Shown here piece by piece: positions 34,200 to 42,812 of a stretch of 64,000 bases of DNA (its first letter is position 1; each line of letters starts with the position of its first letter). The DNA comes from Lewinella sp. IMCC34183 (lineage in GTDB: Bacteria > Bacteroidota > Bacteroidia > Chitinophagales > Saprospiraceae). The stretch is taken from NCBI RefSeq assembly GCF_003390915.1, contig NZ_QMEM01000002.1, positions 496,001 through 560,000 of the forward strand, written 5' to 3'. The notes under the pieces are model-generated. The model had not been told where the DNA came from. It was given only the letters and a program-made list of their open reading frames with translations, and made no database searches. A program made the position numbers and the translations under genes.

Positions 34200-34742
34200 A
34201 TGGCAGCGAAGTCCCGCCGCAAGCGGCAGGCTAAGGTTCTACGGCAGACCCGGAGCATCCACCGGTGGACGGGCCTGGCCCTGTTCCTCTTCTTCTTCGT
34301 GATCGGCGTGACCAGCGTGCTGCTGGGCTGGAAAAAGGACAGCGAGTGGATCATGCCCTCCACCGCCCGCGGCAGCAGTACCGAGCTGGCCGAGTGGCTG
34401 CCCACCCCCGAGCTGGTCACGCGCGCGCAGACCGCCCTGGTCGATTCCCTGGGGCCCGCATACGACCCAGCCATCGATCGCCTGGATTTCCGCCCCGACA
34501 AGGGCGCCATCAAGTTTCTCTTCAAGGACCACTACGGCGAGGTACAACTCGACGGCGCTACGGGAGAGGTGCTCAGCGTCGGTATCCGCCGCTCGGACTT
34601 CATCGAGCAGATCCACGACGGCAGTATTGTCAGCGACGGGGCGAAGCTGGTCTACTCCACGGTCATGGGCCTGGCCACGATCGTGTTTACGGTGAGCGGG
34701 TTCTGGCTCTGGTACGGCCCCAAGCGGATGCGGCGGGGGTGA
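34200..34742 (+). CDS. PepSY-associated membrane protein
   Basis: 180 residues from ATG 34200. Basic N-terminus, first membrane helix SIHRWTGLALFLFFFVIGVTSVLLGW (the typical PepSY_TM start H.W.GL), a PepSY-like external domain (DRLDFRPDKGAIKFLFKDHYGEVQLDGATGEVL) and a final helix VYSTVMGLATIVFTVSGFWLWYGPKR. Such proteins are often tied to iron reduction or TonB systems, but no such partner is adjacent. TATCTTCC about 38 bp upstream may be its -7 box. Confidence 0.85.
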   Translation: MAAKSRRKRQAKVLRQTRSIHRWTGLALFLFFFVIGVTSVLLGWKKDSEWIMPSTARGSSTELAEWLPTPELVTRAQTALVDSLGPAYDPAIDRLDFRPDKGAIKFLFKDHYGEVQLDGATGEVLSVGIRRSDFIEQIHDGSIVSDGAKLVYSTVMGLATIVFTVSGFWLWYGPKRMRRG

Positions 34743-34773
34743 GCGATCCGCCGCATCCGGCGGGCGATCGGTA

Positions 34774-37305
34774 CTACTTGACCGTATTCTTGAAGGCCGT
34801 ACCGAAGATCAGGTAGTTGGTATTGCCACCGATGGTGCCCTCGTTCTGCCCCCAGAGGAAGGGCCAGTCGTCGTAGTTCTCGAAGTGGTCGGGCTGGCGG
34901 AAGAGCAGGCCGGGGGCCACGTTACCGGGAATGAAGCTGAAGTCGGCGCGGTTGTTACCGTAGAAGACGTTCTTGGGCCGCGTGGCGCCCAGGGTCGCTA
35001 CCAGCGAGTAGTTGTGGTAGGGGTGGTTACCGAAAAGCCAGTCGGTGACTTTGAAGGCGTGATCCTTAGCGATGATCTCGGGGAAGTACTTGTTGGCGAA
35101 GCAGAGCGTAGTACCGAAGCTTACGATTTGTCCGCTTCCGGCCCAGTTGCCCAGGCCGATAGGTACGCCGTAGGGGTTATCCTCCTCCAGGCCCATCACG
35201 TACTCCCGGTATTCCTCGACGTAGGGGCGCAGTTTTTCCTTATAGGCCGCATCCATGTGGGGGATAGCATCCAGAGCGGTCAGGAGGTTCCAGCTGACGT
35301 TGCGGTCGAGCGCCGGCCAGAGCAGTTCCGCGAACTTGTCGGCGTACTGCTGCTCGCCGGTGGTGATGTACAATTGCAGGTTCGAGGAAACGTCCGCGGA
35401 TCCCCAGCGCCGTTCGTTACTGTCCTCGGGCATCTCGGCAAGCAGCTCGGTGGCTTCGGAAAGCAGCCGTTTCGACTGCTTCAGCGCGCGCGCCGAGAGG
35501 TCGTCGTTGTAGCCCTTCAGTGCGCGGCTAGCCGCGGCCAGGGTGGTTGCCGCACGCATGTCGCGTCCGGGGCTCCGGCTGGTGAAGGCCCACATATCAT
35601 CCTTCACGCCGCTGGATTTACCGTCCGCGGCGACTTCGTAGGGGCCCAGCTCCGGGTTGTAGGGCAGGCCGTCGGTGATCGAGGCCGCGTCGCCGAGGTG
35701 GTGATAGTTGTCGAGAACGGAGTTGGTGAGCGTCAGCGCCATATGGCCGAGGATCTCGGCCTGGGCCACCAGGTTCAGGGTACCGTGCTCGAGGTACTGC
35801 AGTACGTCGGGCTTGCCGTCCGGGCGGTGCAGGTCGACGTAGCGCTGCTCCTCGTCTACGAAGGTCTGGTCGCGGGTGGGCTCGAAGTATTCCCAGGCCT
35901 GTACGAAGTTCTGCACTACGCCCAGGTTGGAGCCGGTCTCGATGTCGAAGTCGCCGGCGTCGAAGAAGCCGCCGACGTTCAGACCGGGAATGGTTTCCAG
36001 CGGCTCGTAATCCGTATCCGTGGTGGGGCCCTGCGCGTGGATATCGAAGTGGTCCGTATTGGGGGGCGCTTGCTTGTACCCTTCCTTGAACGGCTCGCCG
36101 TGCCAGACGCGGTAGGCCTCGTTCACGAACATGTGGTTCATGTGGATGGGTATCCAGACGTCGCTGGTGGCATCGGTGATCTGGTCGTAGACGTCTTCCC
36201 CGATGAGGAAGTTATTCGTAGCGACGTCGCCGTACTTGATGTAGTAAATGCCGGGAGTGGTAACCGCGCTGAAGTCGAACTTCACGTAATTGTACTTGAA
36301 GTAATCGCCCCACGCTTCCACGTCACCGCTGAAGGCTTCGGTCTCGGTACCGTCCTCGCCGATGCGGTAGAGAGAGGCCTGGGCGAGCGGTTCGCTGGCC
36401 TTATCCAGCTCGATGACCGACACCTTGGGCTGGCCGGGGAGGTAGCCCACCTGCGACAGTCCGATGTTGGGTTCGCGCACCCAGCCGTCGATGGCGTTGG
36501 GCTCGACCGTCCAGGTCAGTACCTTGCCGGTCTTGCCCGCCGGGAGGAGGCTGCGCACGACGAACCAGCCGTTCTGGGCCAGGATCCGGCCGTCAAAGAG
36601 CATGAGGTCGGCGTCTTCGGAGGTGATCTTCACCAGGCGTTCGGGGTCGTCGGGAGCCATCAGGAGGCTGCGGCCCGTTTCGAGCGGCAGCGGGTCGATG
36701 AAGGAATCGGTGCCGCGGTCATCCGAGGTGACGTACCCCTTGAATTGCTTGGGCTTCTCGCTGTTGGGCCGCGTGCGGGTGTTACCGACGACGTAGCGGG
36801 GGAAGCGGTTCAGGCGACCGTCCATGAGGTATACCTTGTTCCAGTACTTCGAGGGTAGGAATTCCAGGTTGAATCCGGCGTCGCCCTCGAGTTCGGCGGG
36901 AAGGGGCTCGTCGAGGTAGACGGCAATCTCGACTCCCCGACCCTTCGGGGTGACCACCACGCGCGAATCGAAGTCGTAGTCCGCGTAGCGCAGGGTAGCC
37001 TCAATAGTGCCGGCCACCGAATCTACCGTGCGGGTCGGGATATCGGGGACCAGGTCCCACTGCTCCGGCGTATTGGAAAGCCGTACCGCCCCGCCCTGGG
37101 CGGTGCGTACGCCGTGGTGGATGATCTCGATCCCGGCGTTCTTCTCGTCATTGAAGCCCCCGGTGAAGAGATTGCTGTAGACGAGGACGTTGACGCCTTG
37201 GGTCTCGAAGTACTCCAGCTCGTTCAGCTCAAGTTCCTGCCCGAAGAGTTGCATCGGAGAAGCGAGCAGCAGCAGGGCAACGGGTAGTAGGGAAAAGGAT
37301 TTCAT
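34774..37305 (-). CDS. Glycoside hydrolase family 9 (endoglucanase-like)
   Basis: 843 residues with signal peptide (LLPVALLLLASPMQLFG). Residues ~25-270 form an extra N-terminal beta-rich module. Residues ~280-372 are the CelD-type immunoglobulin-like domain (IGLSQVGYLPGQPKVSVIE...GIYYIKYGDVATNNFLI). The (alpha/alpha)6 catalytic domain follows, with DAGDFD at 449-454 holding the catalytic-base aspartates and a C-terminal FGNHPYHNYSLVATLG segment equivalent to the conserved H/N region. Expected to hydrolyse beta-1,4-glucans or related plant/algal polymers. Monocistronic; a palindrome lies 54 bp upstream. Confidence 0.93.
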   Translation of the reverse strand: MKSFSLLPVALLLLASPMQLFGQELELNELEYFETQGVNVLVYSNLFTGGFNDEKNAGIEIIHHGVRTAQGGAVRLSNTPEQWDLVPDIPTRTVDSVAGTIEATLRYADYDFDSRVVVTPKGRGVEIAVYLDEPLPAELEGDAGFNLEFLPSKYWNKVYLMDGRLNRFPRYVVGNTRTRPNSEKPKQFKGYVTSDDRGTDSFIDPLPLETGRSLLMAPDDPERLVKITSEDADLMLFDGRILAQNGWFVVRSLLPAGKTGKVLTWTVEPNAIDGWVREPNIGLSQVGYLPGQPKVSVIELDKASEPLAQASLYRIGEDGTETEAFSGDVEAWGDYFKYNYVKFDFSAVTTPGIYYIKYGDVATNNFLIGEDVYDQITDATSDVWIPIHMNHMFVNEAYRVWHGEPFKEGYKQAPPNTDHFDIHAQGPTTDTDYEPLETIPGLNVGGFFDAGDFDIETGSNLGVVQNFVQAWEYFEPTRDQTFVDEEQRYVDLHRPDGKPDVLQYLEHGTLNLVAQAEILGHMALTLTNSVLDNYHHLGDAASITDGLPYNPELGPYEVAADGKSSGVKDDMWAFTSRSPGRDMRAATTLAAASRALKGYNDDLSARALKQSKRLLSEATELLAEMPEDSNERRWGSADVSSNLQLYITTGEQQYADKFAELLWPALDRNVSWNLLTALDAIPHMDAAYKEKLRPYVEEYREYVMGLEEDNPYGVPIGLGNWAGSGQIVSFGTTLCFANKYFPEIIAKDHAFKVTDWLFGNHPYHNYSLVATLGATRPKNVFYGNNRADFSFIPGNVAPGLLFRQPDHFENYDDWPFLWGQNEGTIGGNTNYLIFGTAFKNTVK

Positions 37306-37358
37306 GGATTCGACTTATGTGGTAGAAGCAGCTTGTGCGTTCAGAAAGGGCCGGTAAG

Positions 37359-37378
37359 TTACGCAATGGATTGCGTAA
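37359..37378. promoter_or_regulatory. Palindrome upstream of the GH9 gene, operator candidate
   Basis: TTACGCAATGGATTGCGTAA: perfect 9-bp arms with a 2-bp centre, 54 bp before the GH9 start. The size and symmetry are those of a dimeric repressor/activator site. No regulator for it is known here. Confidence 0.5.
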
Positions 37379-37464
37379 GTTTTTATATATGTCCCCTTTT
37401 CCTTCGTGCCGGGAAAGCGGGGATGGATTTCGAGGACGCCGGTAAAGAAAAGAGGAAGGACCTA

Positions 37465-38229
37465 TTACAGATCGAAGCAGCTAACGAAACTAGGGGCATC
37501 GCCTTCCTTCCCGTAGTAGAATACGGCGAGATAAACCTCCGTGGCGGTAGGTATGGAATCCCACTTCCACCGGTACGCCTTGCCTGAAGCCCGGATTCCA
37601 CGCCGGATGGCCCGGTCGAGTTTGCGGTTGGCAAAGCGCTTCAGTCCCGTAACCTTTCGGATGTTGAGGTCTTCGTCCACGCGGATCCTGAAAAGCGCAA
37701 AATCCTGCTCCGGATTGGCGTAGCCCCTTAGTTGGTCCGCGTCGTCGGTATAACCGATGCCGAGGCCGTAAGTATTCGTCGGTTCGATGTCGTTGGCCCT
37801 GAGGTAGCGAAGGAAGCCGATAACGCGGCTGACGCCCGCGTAGTGATTTCTGTTGGCCCGGGTGGCACCCGCCCACTTTGTCCGGGTGATTTCCTCATTG
37901 CCCGAGCAGTAGGAAAAGGACAGCTTCCCCTGGAAAGTCTGGGCGAACAGCAGCCACTGGCTGCCCGTGCGGGGCAGGAAGGCGCAGGAACTGTTCAGCT
38001 GGCTGTGCAGCAGTATCTCCGTCCGGGGTGTCCCCTTGTACAGCTCCTCGATCCGGATCTTGACACGGTGATAGCCGTCGAGCGTGTCCACCGGCCGGGT
38101 ATCCAGAATGGTGACCGCCGCGATGAACCCACTGCTCTCCACCCGGTCTACTATCAGGTCCGTAACACATGAGCACCCCCGGGCAAACGACACGTAGCTG
38201 AGCGCCAGCAAGATGAGTAGTGTCCGCAC
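37465..38229 (-). CDS. Secreted protein with TIMP/NTR-like N-terminal domain
   Basis: 254 residues. Signal peptide ends at ...SFARG and the mature chain would start CSC, as in tissue-inhibitor-of-metalloproteinase-like (NTR/OB-fold) proteins. The following FIAAVTILDTR, VKIRIEELYKG, SSCAFLPRTGSQWLLFAQ pattern with spaced cysteines supports that fold. The second half, with IGYTDDADQL and a basic segment, is not recognised. No function is assigned. Confidence 0.7.
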   Translation of the reverse strand: MRTLLILLALSYVSFARGCSCVTDLIVDRVESSGFIAAVTILDTRPVDTLDGYHRVKIRIEELYKGTPRTEILLHSQLNSSCAFLPRTGSQWLLFAQTFQGKLSFSYCSGNEEITRTKWAGATRANRNHYAGVSRVIGFLRYLRANDIEPTNTYGLGIGYTDDADQLRGYANPEQDFALFRIRVDEDLNIRKVTGLKRFANRKLDRAIRRGIRASGKAYRWKWDSIPTATEVYLAVFYYGKEGDAPSFVSCFDL

Positions 38230-38329
38230 GGTGGCAGGGTTTACTAAGTGAAGCGTACGGTGTTCCCCGGGATTCGCTCATATTACCGGGCGAAGCCTTG
38301 AGCAATCCGGTCAATATACGTCCCGCCCC

Positions 38330-39172
38330 TCAGTCGAGTATCGGATGGCGGTAGGAGGTTCTGCCGTGCGATTCCCGACCGGTCCGGTGGCAGTACCGTT
38401 CGGGGTAGTCCTCGTTCTGAAACTGTAACCAGGTGTAGTAGGCATCGGAAGACAGCGGCCGGCGGGGATTAAAGGTGATGACGGCTCCGGTGCGGATACA
38501 GTAGCCTTCATCGCCGTTCCCGCCCCGCGTATGGTTGCTGTAGGTCCGGTTCCTTCCTCCGGAAGAACTGTAGTTGGATGCAGCGGGTGCCGCCTGGTAG
38601 GGCCAGTCGTCCTTTTGGTAGTACTTGTCCAGCTCATCGTGGGTCACCAGCGGCTCGGAATATTTCTTCCTGAGTCCGCCGAAGGAGGTGACCACCTGCG
38701 GTTCCCGCTTGTAAATCAGGTCGGCGTCGGTATACACCTGCTCGAAGTACCCGTACGCATGCTGGTCGGTGGTGCTGTTGCCCAGCAACAACTTGGGCTT
38801 AAAGAGTACTCCGGCCTCGATGTTATGGTTCATGGAATACTCATAGAGATTCATCGATGTCAGTATCGAAGCATTCTCGCTGGCGTAAAACTTGGCGTGC
38901 AGCCGGGACTCGTGGCGAATTTCTACGTCCGGGAATCCCTGCAAGAACCGGACGGTCTCGTAGGACAGGCTCTTGCTGATCTGATCGTCGTTCTTACCGC
39001 AGAGGATGCGGAGCTTGAGGTCGTTGCGGGTAGCGTGGGTCTTTAGGGCGTCCACGACCCGGGGGTGGAACTTAATAAATGGAGACACCAGCAGAATGAT
39101 CTTTCTGGCATCGCGGATCAGGCTGATCACCTCCATATTCAACTCTTCGCCCTGGATAAATTTGCTGGACAC
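38330..39172 (-). CDS. Phospholipase D-like protein with C-terminal zinc-ribbon-like motif
   Basis: 280 residues without signal. IILLVSPFIKFHPRVVDAL and RHESRLHAKFYASENASILTSMNL form one PLD-type half, with HxK then a downstream S/N instead of the full HKD; SMN fits the PLDc_2 variant. A Ser/Asn-rich linker leads to a C-terminal GYCIRTGAVITFNP...YCHRTGR, a C..TG/C.xTG pair that could hold a metal with other ligands. Such stand-alone PLDc proteins are often nucleases or helicase-associated; the role here is open. Confidence 0.75.
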   Translation of the reverse strand: MSSKFIQGEELNMEVISLIRDARKIILLVSPFIKFHPRVVDALKTHATRNDLKLRILCGKNDDQISKSLSYETVRFLQGFPDVEIRHESRLHAKFYASENASILTSMNLYEYSMNHNIEAGVLFKPKLLLGNSTTDQHAYGYFEQVYTDADLIYKREPQVVTSFGGLRKKYSEPLVTHDELDKYYQKDDWPYQAAPAASNYSSSGGRNRTYSNHTRGGNGDEGYCIRTGAVITFNPRRPLSSDAYYTWLQFQNEDYPERYCHRTGRESHGRTSYRHPILD

Positions 39173-39567
39173 CTTACTCGGTTTTGGTTTGGCAGGTCAA
39201 ATTACCGTAAGGAGCAACGCCCGTTTGTATTTCCGAAGTGCTTATTAACCGGGACTTAACCCGTGGCGATACGCGCTATCTCCGGCCGGGTCATTGGCCG
39301 CGACCGGCCCGCCATGAGGCTCCTTGGTGACTGGTGGGCGTGTAGTGCAGGCGCGCACGTAAATACGGCATGAAAAGAGACTAACGGAAGAATTTGGGGT
39401 AAACATCGCGCAAAAGACACAACCCTCATTAGCTATATTGAGCCGACCCGGCATTAGGTTGTCGCAACAACCGTAGTTACATTGTCTGCCGTCCGGTCGC
39501 CCCCCGGGGCCCCGATCGCGGCAAGCTTTCTAAAACCAACCCATCTACCTAAACTCAACACAACACC
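39173..39567. other. Intergenic region with promoter of the metallopeptidase gene
   Basis: No credible gene. TTG at 39459-39461 and TACATTGT at 39478-39485 (16-bp gap) form a plausible -33/-7 pair for the gene at 39568, and GGTTGTCGCAACAACC makes a small hairpin over the TTG. The rest shows no recognisable feature. Confidence 0.4.
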
Positions 39568-40650
39568 ATGCCAACCAAAAGCTTACCCTTTTTCACCCCC
39601 CGCCTCCGGGCACGTGCCTTCCGGGCACTGGGCGCCGCCCTTCTCTTCCCCCTGTTGTTCACGGCCTGTACGGAAGATACCGAGGATATCGCTCTCCCCC
39701 AGGAGGCAGCCCTCCCCCAAATGATCCAGCTTGCTCCCGCCCCCAGCGAGTGGGTGACCCTGCAGGGAACGGAAGGGACCGACTTTGACGACCTCGAAAA
39801 GGCCAAGCGCGCCACCACCGCGCCGGGTGTCGACCGGGGCCGCTTCAACATCACCCTCAAGTACATCGTACCCACTACGGATGAGCAAAAAGCCGTCTTC
39901 GAGGGTGCCGCGGCCCGCTGGGAGCGCATCATCATCAAGGACGTGCCTTCCTTCACGGGTACCATTCCCTCGGCCTTCACCGGCTTCCCCCCCGCCATTA
40001 ACGGCACCATCGACGACATCGTCATCGAGGTAGCCCTGGCGCCCATCGACGGCCCCGGCGGCACCCTGGGTCAGGCGGGTCCCCGCTTCGTGCGCACCAG
40101 CGACAACCTGACCCTCTCGGGCGTGATGTTCTTTGACGTAGCCGACCTCGACTTCCTCGACGAGATCGGTCTCTTCGAAGAAGTCATCGTACACGAAATG
40201 GGCCACGTCCTGGGCGTCGGTACCCTTTGGGACTTCGGCGGCCGCAACCTGCGCCGTGCCGAAGACACCAATCCCTACTTCGCCGGCAAGCAGGCCAACG
40301 TATTCTGGAACGCCGAAGGCGGCACCTACGAGCTACCCGTAGAAAACTCGGGCGGTCCCGGTACGGCCCTGAGCCACTGGCGCGAATCCGTCCTCCGCAA
40401 CGAGCTGATGACCGGCTTCCTTAACCTGGGCGAAAACCCGCTGAGCCGCATTACCGCCGGTTCCATGCGTGACCTGGGCTACGGCGCCGCCATGGTTGGC
40501 GAACAGTACGACCTGCCCGACGGCGCCATGGGCGTCAACATCGACGGCGACGACGACGGCATGGACGACGAAGCCAACGGCAACGCCGGAATCGATATCG
40601 CCGCCCGCGAGATCACCCTGCTGCCCATCGGTTCGGTAACGACCAAGTAA
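39568..40650 (+). CDS. Leishmanolysin-like zinc metallopeptidase, lipoprotein
   Basis: 360 residues. Lipoprotein signal ends LLFTAC (Cys at residue 34). HEMGHVLGVGTLW at residues 209-221 is the metzincin-type HExxH, with His 270 (ALSHWRES) as third ligand and a Met-turn at LMTGFLN (Met 281), the spacing seen in M8/leishmanolysin-like bacterial proteins. The C-terminal part ends in a run of Asp-rich residues (NIDGDDDGMDDE) that may bind calcium. Likely cell-surface proteolysis. Followed by a strong terminator. Confidence 0.88.
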   Translation: MPTKSLPFFTPRLRARAFRALGAALLFPLLFTACTEDTEDIALPQEAALPQMIQLAPAPSEWVTLQGTEGTDFDDLEKAKRATTAPGVDRGRFNITLKYIVPTTDEQKAVFEGAAARWERIIIKDVPSFTGTIPSAFTGFPPAINGTIDDIVIEVALAPIDGPGGTLGQAGPRFVRTSDNLTLSGVMFFDVADLDFLDEIGLFEEVIVHEMGHVLGVGTLWDFGGRNLRRAEDTNPYFAGKQANVFWNAEGGTYELPVENSGGPGTALSHWRESVLRNELMTGFLNLGENPLSRITAGSMRDLGYGAAMVGEQYDLPDGAMGVNIDGDDDGMDDEANGNAGIDIAAREITLLPIGSVTTK

Positions 40651-40696
40651 CCGACGCACCGGATACGGGGCCTCACGGCCCCGCCGTTGCTACCTG

Positions 40697-40738
40697 AAAA
40701 ACCCCCGCACGGACTTGCTCCGTGTGGGGGTTTTCCTT
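40697..40738 (+). terminator. Rho-independent terminator after the metallopeptidase gene
   Basis: AAAAACCCCCGCACGGA (40697-40713) pairs with TCCGTGTGGGGGTTTT (40719-40734) with one G-U pair and a 5-nt loop, then TTCC. It may also serve the convergent M56 gene. Confidence 0.85.
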
Positions 40739-40770
40739 TCGGTCGGGGAGACTGCGCCGCCTTATCCGGT

Positions 40771-42252
40771 TTACTGCTGCTTGGTGGTGATTAGGATCAC
40801 GCCCTCCTTTGCGGTGTCGTAGCCCAGTTCGGCTATTTTGGACTTGTCCTTTACCACGTTCACCGCCTCGATCTGACTGGGTTTCAGCGTCAGGCCCTCC
40901 GGATCGACGACCTTGCCGTCGACGACCAGGATCACGTCGCCGGATAGGTTGGGAAAGAGCAGGTCTTCGCTACCTGCCCCGGAGCCGCCGCCGCGGGCCT
41001 CCTTCTGCTGCTTCGTCAACTCAACGGTGAAGTCCCGGTCCTTCACGTTGTCGAAGACGATCTCTTTGGACACGTAGCCCACGTAGTTGACGGACAGCGT
41101 CATTTCCCCCTCCCCGCTCCAGTCGAGCCGGAACGCTCCGTCGATGTCGGTGATGGTGCCGGTGTTGGTGCCCTTGACCATGATGGCCGTACCGATGAGC
41201 GGCTCCCCGGTGGCCGCGTCGACGACCTTGCCCGTAATGATGGCGTCGGGGCCCAGGTCAATCGGGGGGGCCAGCGTACCGAAGACTAGCAGGGCAAATA
41301 GCGGCAGCGAAAGCAGGGGGGCAAAGAGGTAGCCGTCGCGGCGGGAAGTCGCAGCGGCCGGGGCAAAGAGGCGATGCACCCGGTGCGAGAAAGAGGAACG
41401 TTCGGTGGCGGACACGGTAAAGGGAATTTTAGGGTGAAGGGAATAGGTCGCCACGCGCAGTAGCGCACGGGCGTAGGTCTTGCGGCCGGAGGGACCGGCG
41501 GCGAGGTCATCGCAGGCAAACTCCCGTTCGCGGTCCAGGCTCCGGCAGAGCCAGTGGACCCCGGGGTGGTAGAAGAAGAGCGTAGCTACGTACTGCTGCA
41601 GGGCCTGCCAGAGCGGGTCCCGGCGGCGCAGGTGGGCCAGTTCGTGCCGCAGAATGGCGTCGACCTCGGCCGGGGACAGCTCGTTGACCAACGCCAGCGG
41701 AAAGAGGATCATGGGACGCCATATGCCCACGGTCAGGACCTCCCCCACCCGGGCCGACAGCCGCCACTCGGCCCAGGAACCGGGAGCCAGGGTCTGGCGC
41801 AGGGAAAAGTAATCTGTCCGCCGCCCGGGTTCGGGCAGTAGGGAGCCCCGCCGCAGGGCGGCCATGCGGTGGTAGGCCCATCCGGTACGGCCACCGGCCA
41901 GTAACAGCCCGCAGAGGTAGGCAACGGCCAGCATGGGTAACCCCTGGGTCCACCCCTCCCTCACGGATCTGCCTTCCGCGCTCGGCCCCGCCGAGAGGGT
42001 AAACGGCTCCATCCCGACCGAGGTATCCGGCAGGGCCGCGGAGGCAGCTGGCATACCTAGCCAAACGAGCAGCAAGAATACCAGCGGCAGCGCAGCCAGT
42101 ACGACCAGCAGCACCGTATGTCGCCGGGCGGGGTCTGTGAAGGCCCGGGCGGTGAGTTGGGCGATAGCGGCGAGCAATCCGAATATCCAGACGGAGTGCA
42201 GTAAGGCGTACCCCAGGGCCGTCAGCAGGGGGTGCCCGATCAGGTCACTCAT
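40771..42252 (-). CDS. BlaR1-like M56 membrane peptidase with carboxypeptidase-regulatory and plug-like domains
   Basis: 493 residues. Four membrane helices, with the M56 zinc peptidase between helices 3 and 4: HELAHLRRRD at 203-212 (HExxH) and REREFACDD at 241-249 (third ligand Glu). After the last helix (~311-328) comes a CarboxypepD_reg domain (ITGKVVDAATGEPLIGTAIM...GYVSKEIV). A segment like the start of a TonB-receptor plug closes the chain (DVILVVDGKVVD...ESVNVVKD-type: IEAVNVVKDKSKIAELGYDTAKEGVILITTK). In place of a penicillin-binding sensor this exposes an outer-membrane-receptor-like sensor domain. Overlaps blaI by 8 bp. Confidence 0.9.
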   Translation of the reverse strand: MSDLIGHPLLTALGYALLHSVWIFGLLAAIAQLTARAFTDPARRHTVLLVVLAALPLVFLLLVWLGMPAASAALPDTSVGMEPFTLSAGPSAEGRSVREGWTQGLPMLAVAYLCGLLLAGGRTGWAYHRMAALRRGSLLPEPGRRTDYFSLRQTLAPGSWAEWRLSARVGEVLTVGIWRPMILFPLALVNELSPAEVDAILRHELAHLRRRDPLWQALQQYVATLFFYHPGVHWLCRSLDREREFACDDLAAGPSGRKTYARALLRVATYSLHPKIPFTVSATERSSFSHRVHRLFAPAAATSRRDGYLFAPLLSLPLFALLVFGTLAPPIDLGPDAIITGKVVDAATGEPLIGTAIMVKGTNTGTITDIDGAFRLDWSGEGEMTLSVNYVGYVSKEIVFDNVKDRDFTVELTKQQKEARGGGSGAGSEDLLFPNLSGDVILVVDGKVVDPEGLTLKPSQIEAVNVVKDKSKIAELGYDTAKEGVILITTKQQ

Positions 42253-42631
42253 CTTCTTCTTTTTGTGCGTCCAGCCAGCGCTGGAGCTCGTTCAGTTCGT
42301 CCGGGGAGGGCCGGTCGGTACCCAACGCCTTCAGGGCGAGCCGCACGGCCGATCCGTCGGACACCTTATCGGACAGCCGCCGAATCAGTTCGGCCTCGAC
42401 CTCGGCCCGCGTACCCACGGCCCGGTAGTGGTGCTGCAGGCCCTCGCGCTGTCGTTTTACCAGTCCCTTCTTGTGCATGCGCTGCAGCTGCGTCAGTACG
42501 GTGGTGTAGCTGACCTCCCGCTCGTGGGTGCACATCCACTGGCGTACGTCGTGGACGGAGGCACCGGGCTCCTCCCACAGGGCCTGCAGGATGCGTAGTT
42601 CGGCGTCAGAGGGAAGCGGAAGCGTGGACAT
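42245..42631 (-). CDS. BlaI/MecI family transcriptional repressor
   Basis: 128 residues: winged helix (LPSDAELRILQALWEEPGASVHDV, REVSYTTVLTQLQRMHKKGLVKRQREG) and a dimerisation C-terminus. The family is inactivated when the partner M56 protein triggers its cleavage. A perfect TACTACA/TGTAGTA operator lies 12 bp upstream of the start, so autoregulation is expected. Operon with the M56 gene (8-bp overlap). Confidence 0.95.
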   Translation of the reverse strand: MSTLPLPSDAELRILQALWEEPGASVHDVRQWMCTHEREVSYTTVLTQLQRMHKKGLVKRQREGLQHHYRAVGTRAEVEAELIRRLSDKVSDGSAVRLALKALGTDRPSPDELNELQRWLDAQKEEDE

Positions 42632-42643
42632 ACGCTAAATATA

Positions 42644-42659
42644 TACTACATGTGTAGTA
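42644..42659. promoter_or_regulatory. BlaI-type operator
   Basis: TACTACATGTGTAGTA is a 7+2+7 perfect palindrome matching the known BlaI/MecI site TACTACA..TGTAGTA, placed immediately upstream of blaI. Confidence 0.85.
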
Positions 42660-42750
42660 TTTGCAACTTTCCACGTGCTTTTCTGCTCGTCACGCGATAA
42701 AAACAGACCCTGTATTGCCCGCTCCCGAAGACCGGTAGTGCGTATTTCAG

Positions 42751-42770
42751 GCGCGGACGCAGGTGCGAAG
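42751..42770 (-). repeat. Copy of the GC-rich upstream element before blaI
   Basis: GCGCGGACGCAGGTGCGAAG; read in the blaI direction it fits the family (CGCACCTGCGTCCGCGC), 120 bp before the start. Confidence 0.45.
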
Positions 42771-42812
42771 CCAATCAGCAAAATCCGGTCCGTCCCGGCT
42801 CGCGGCCGACCC

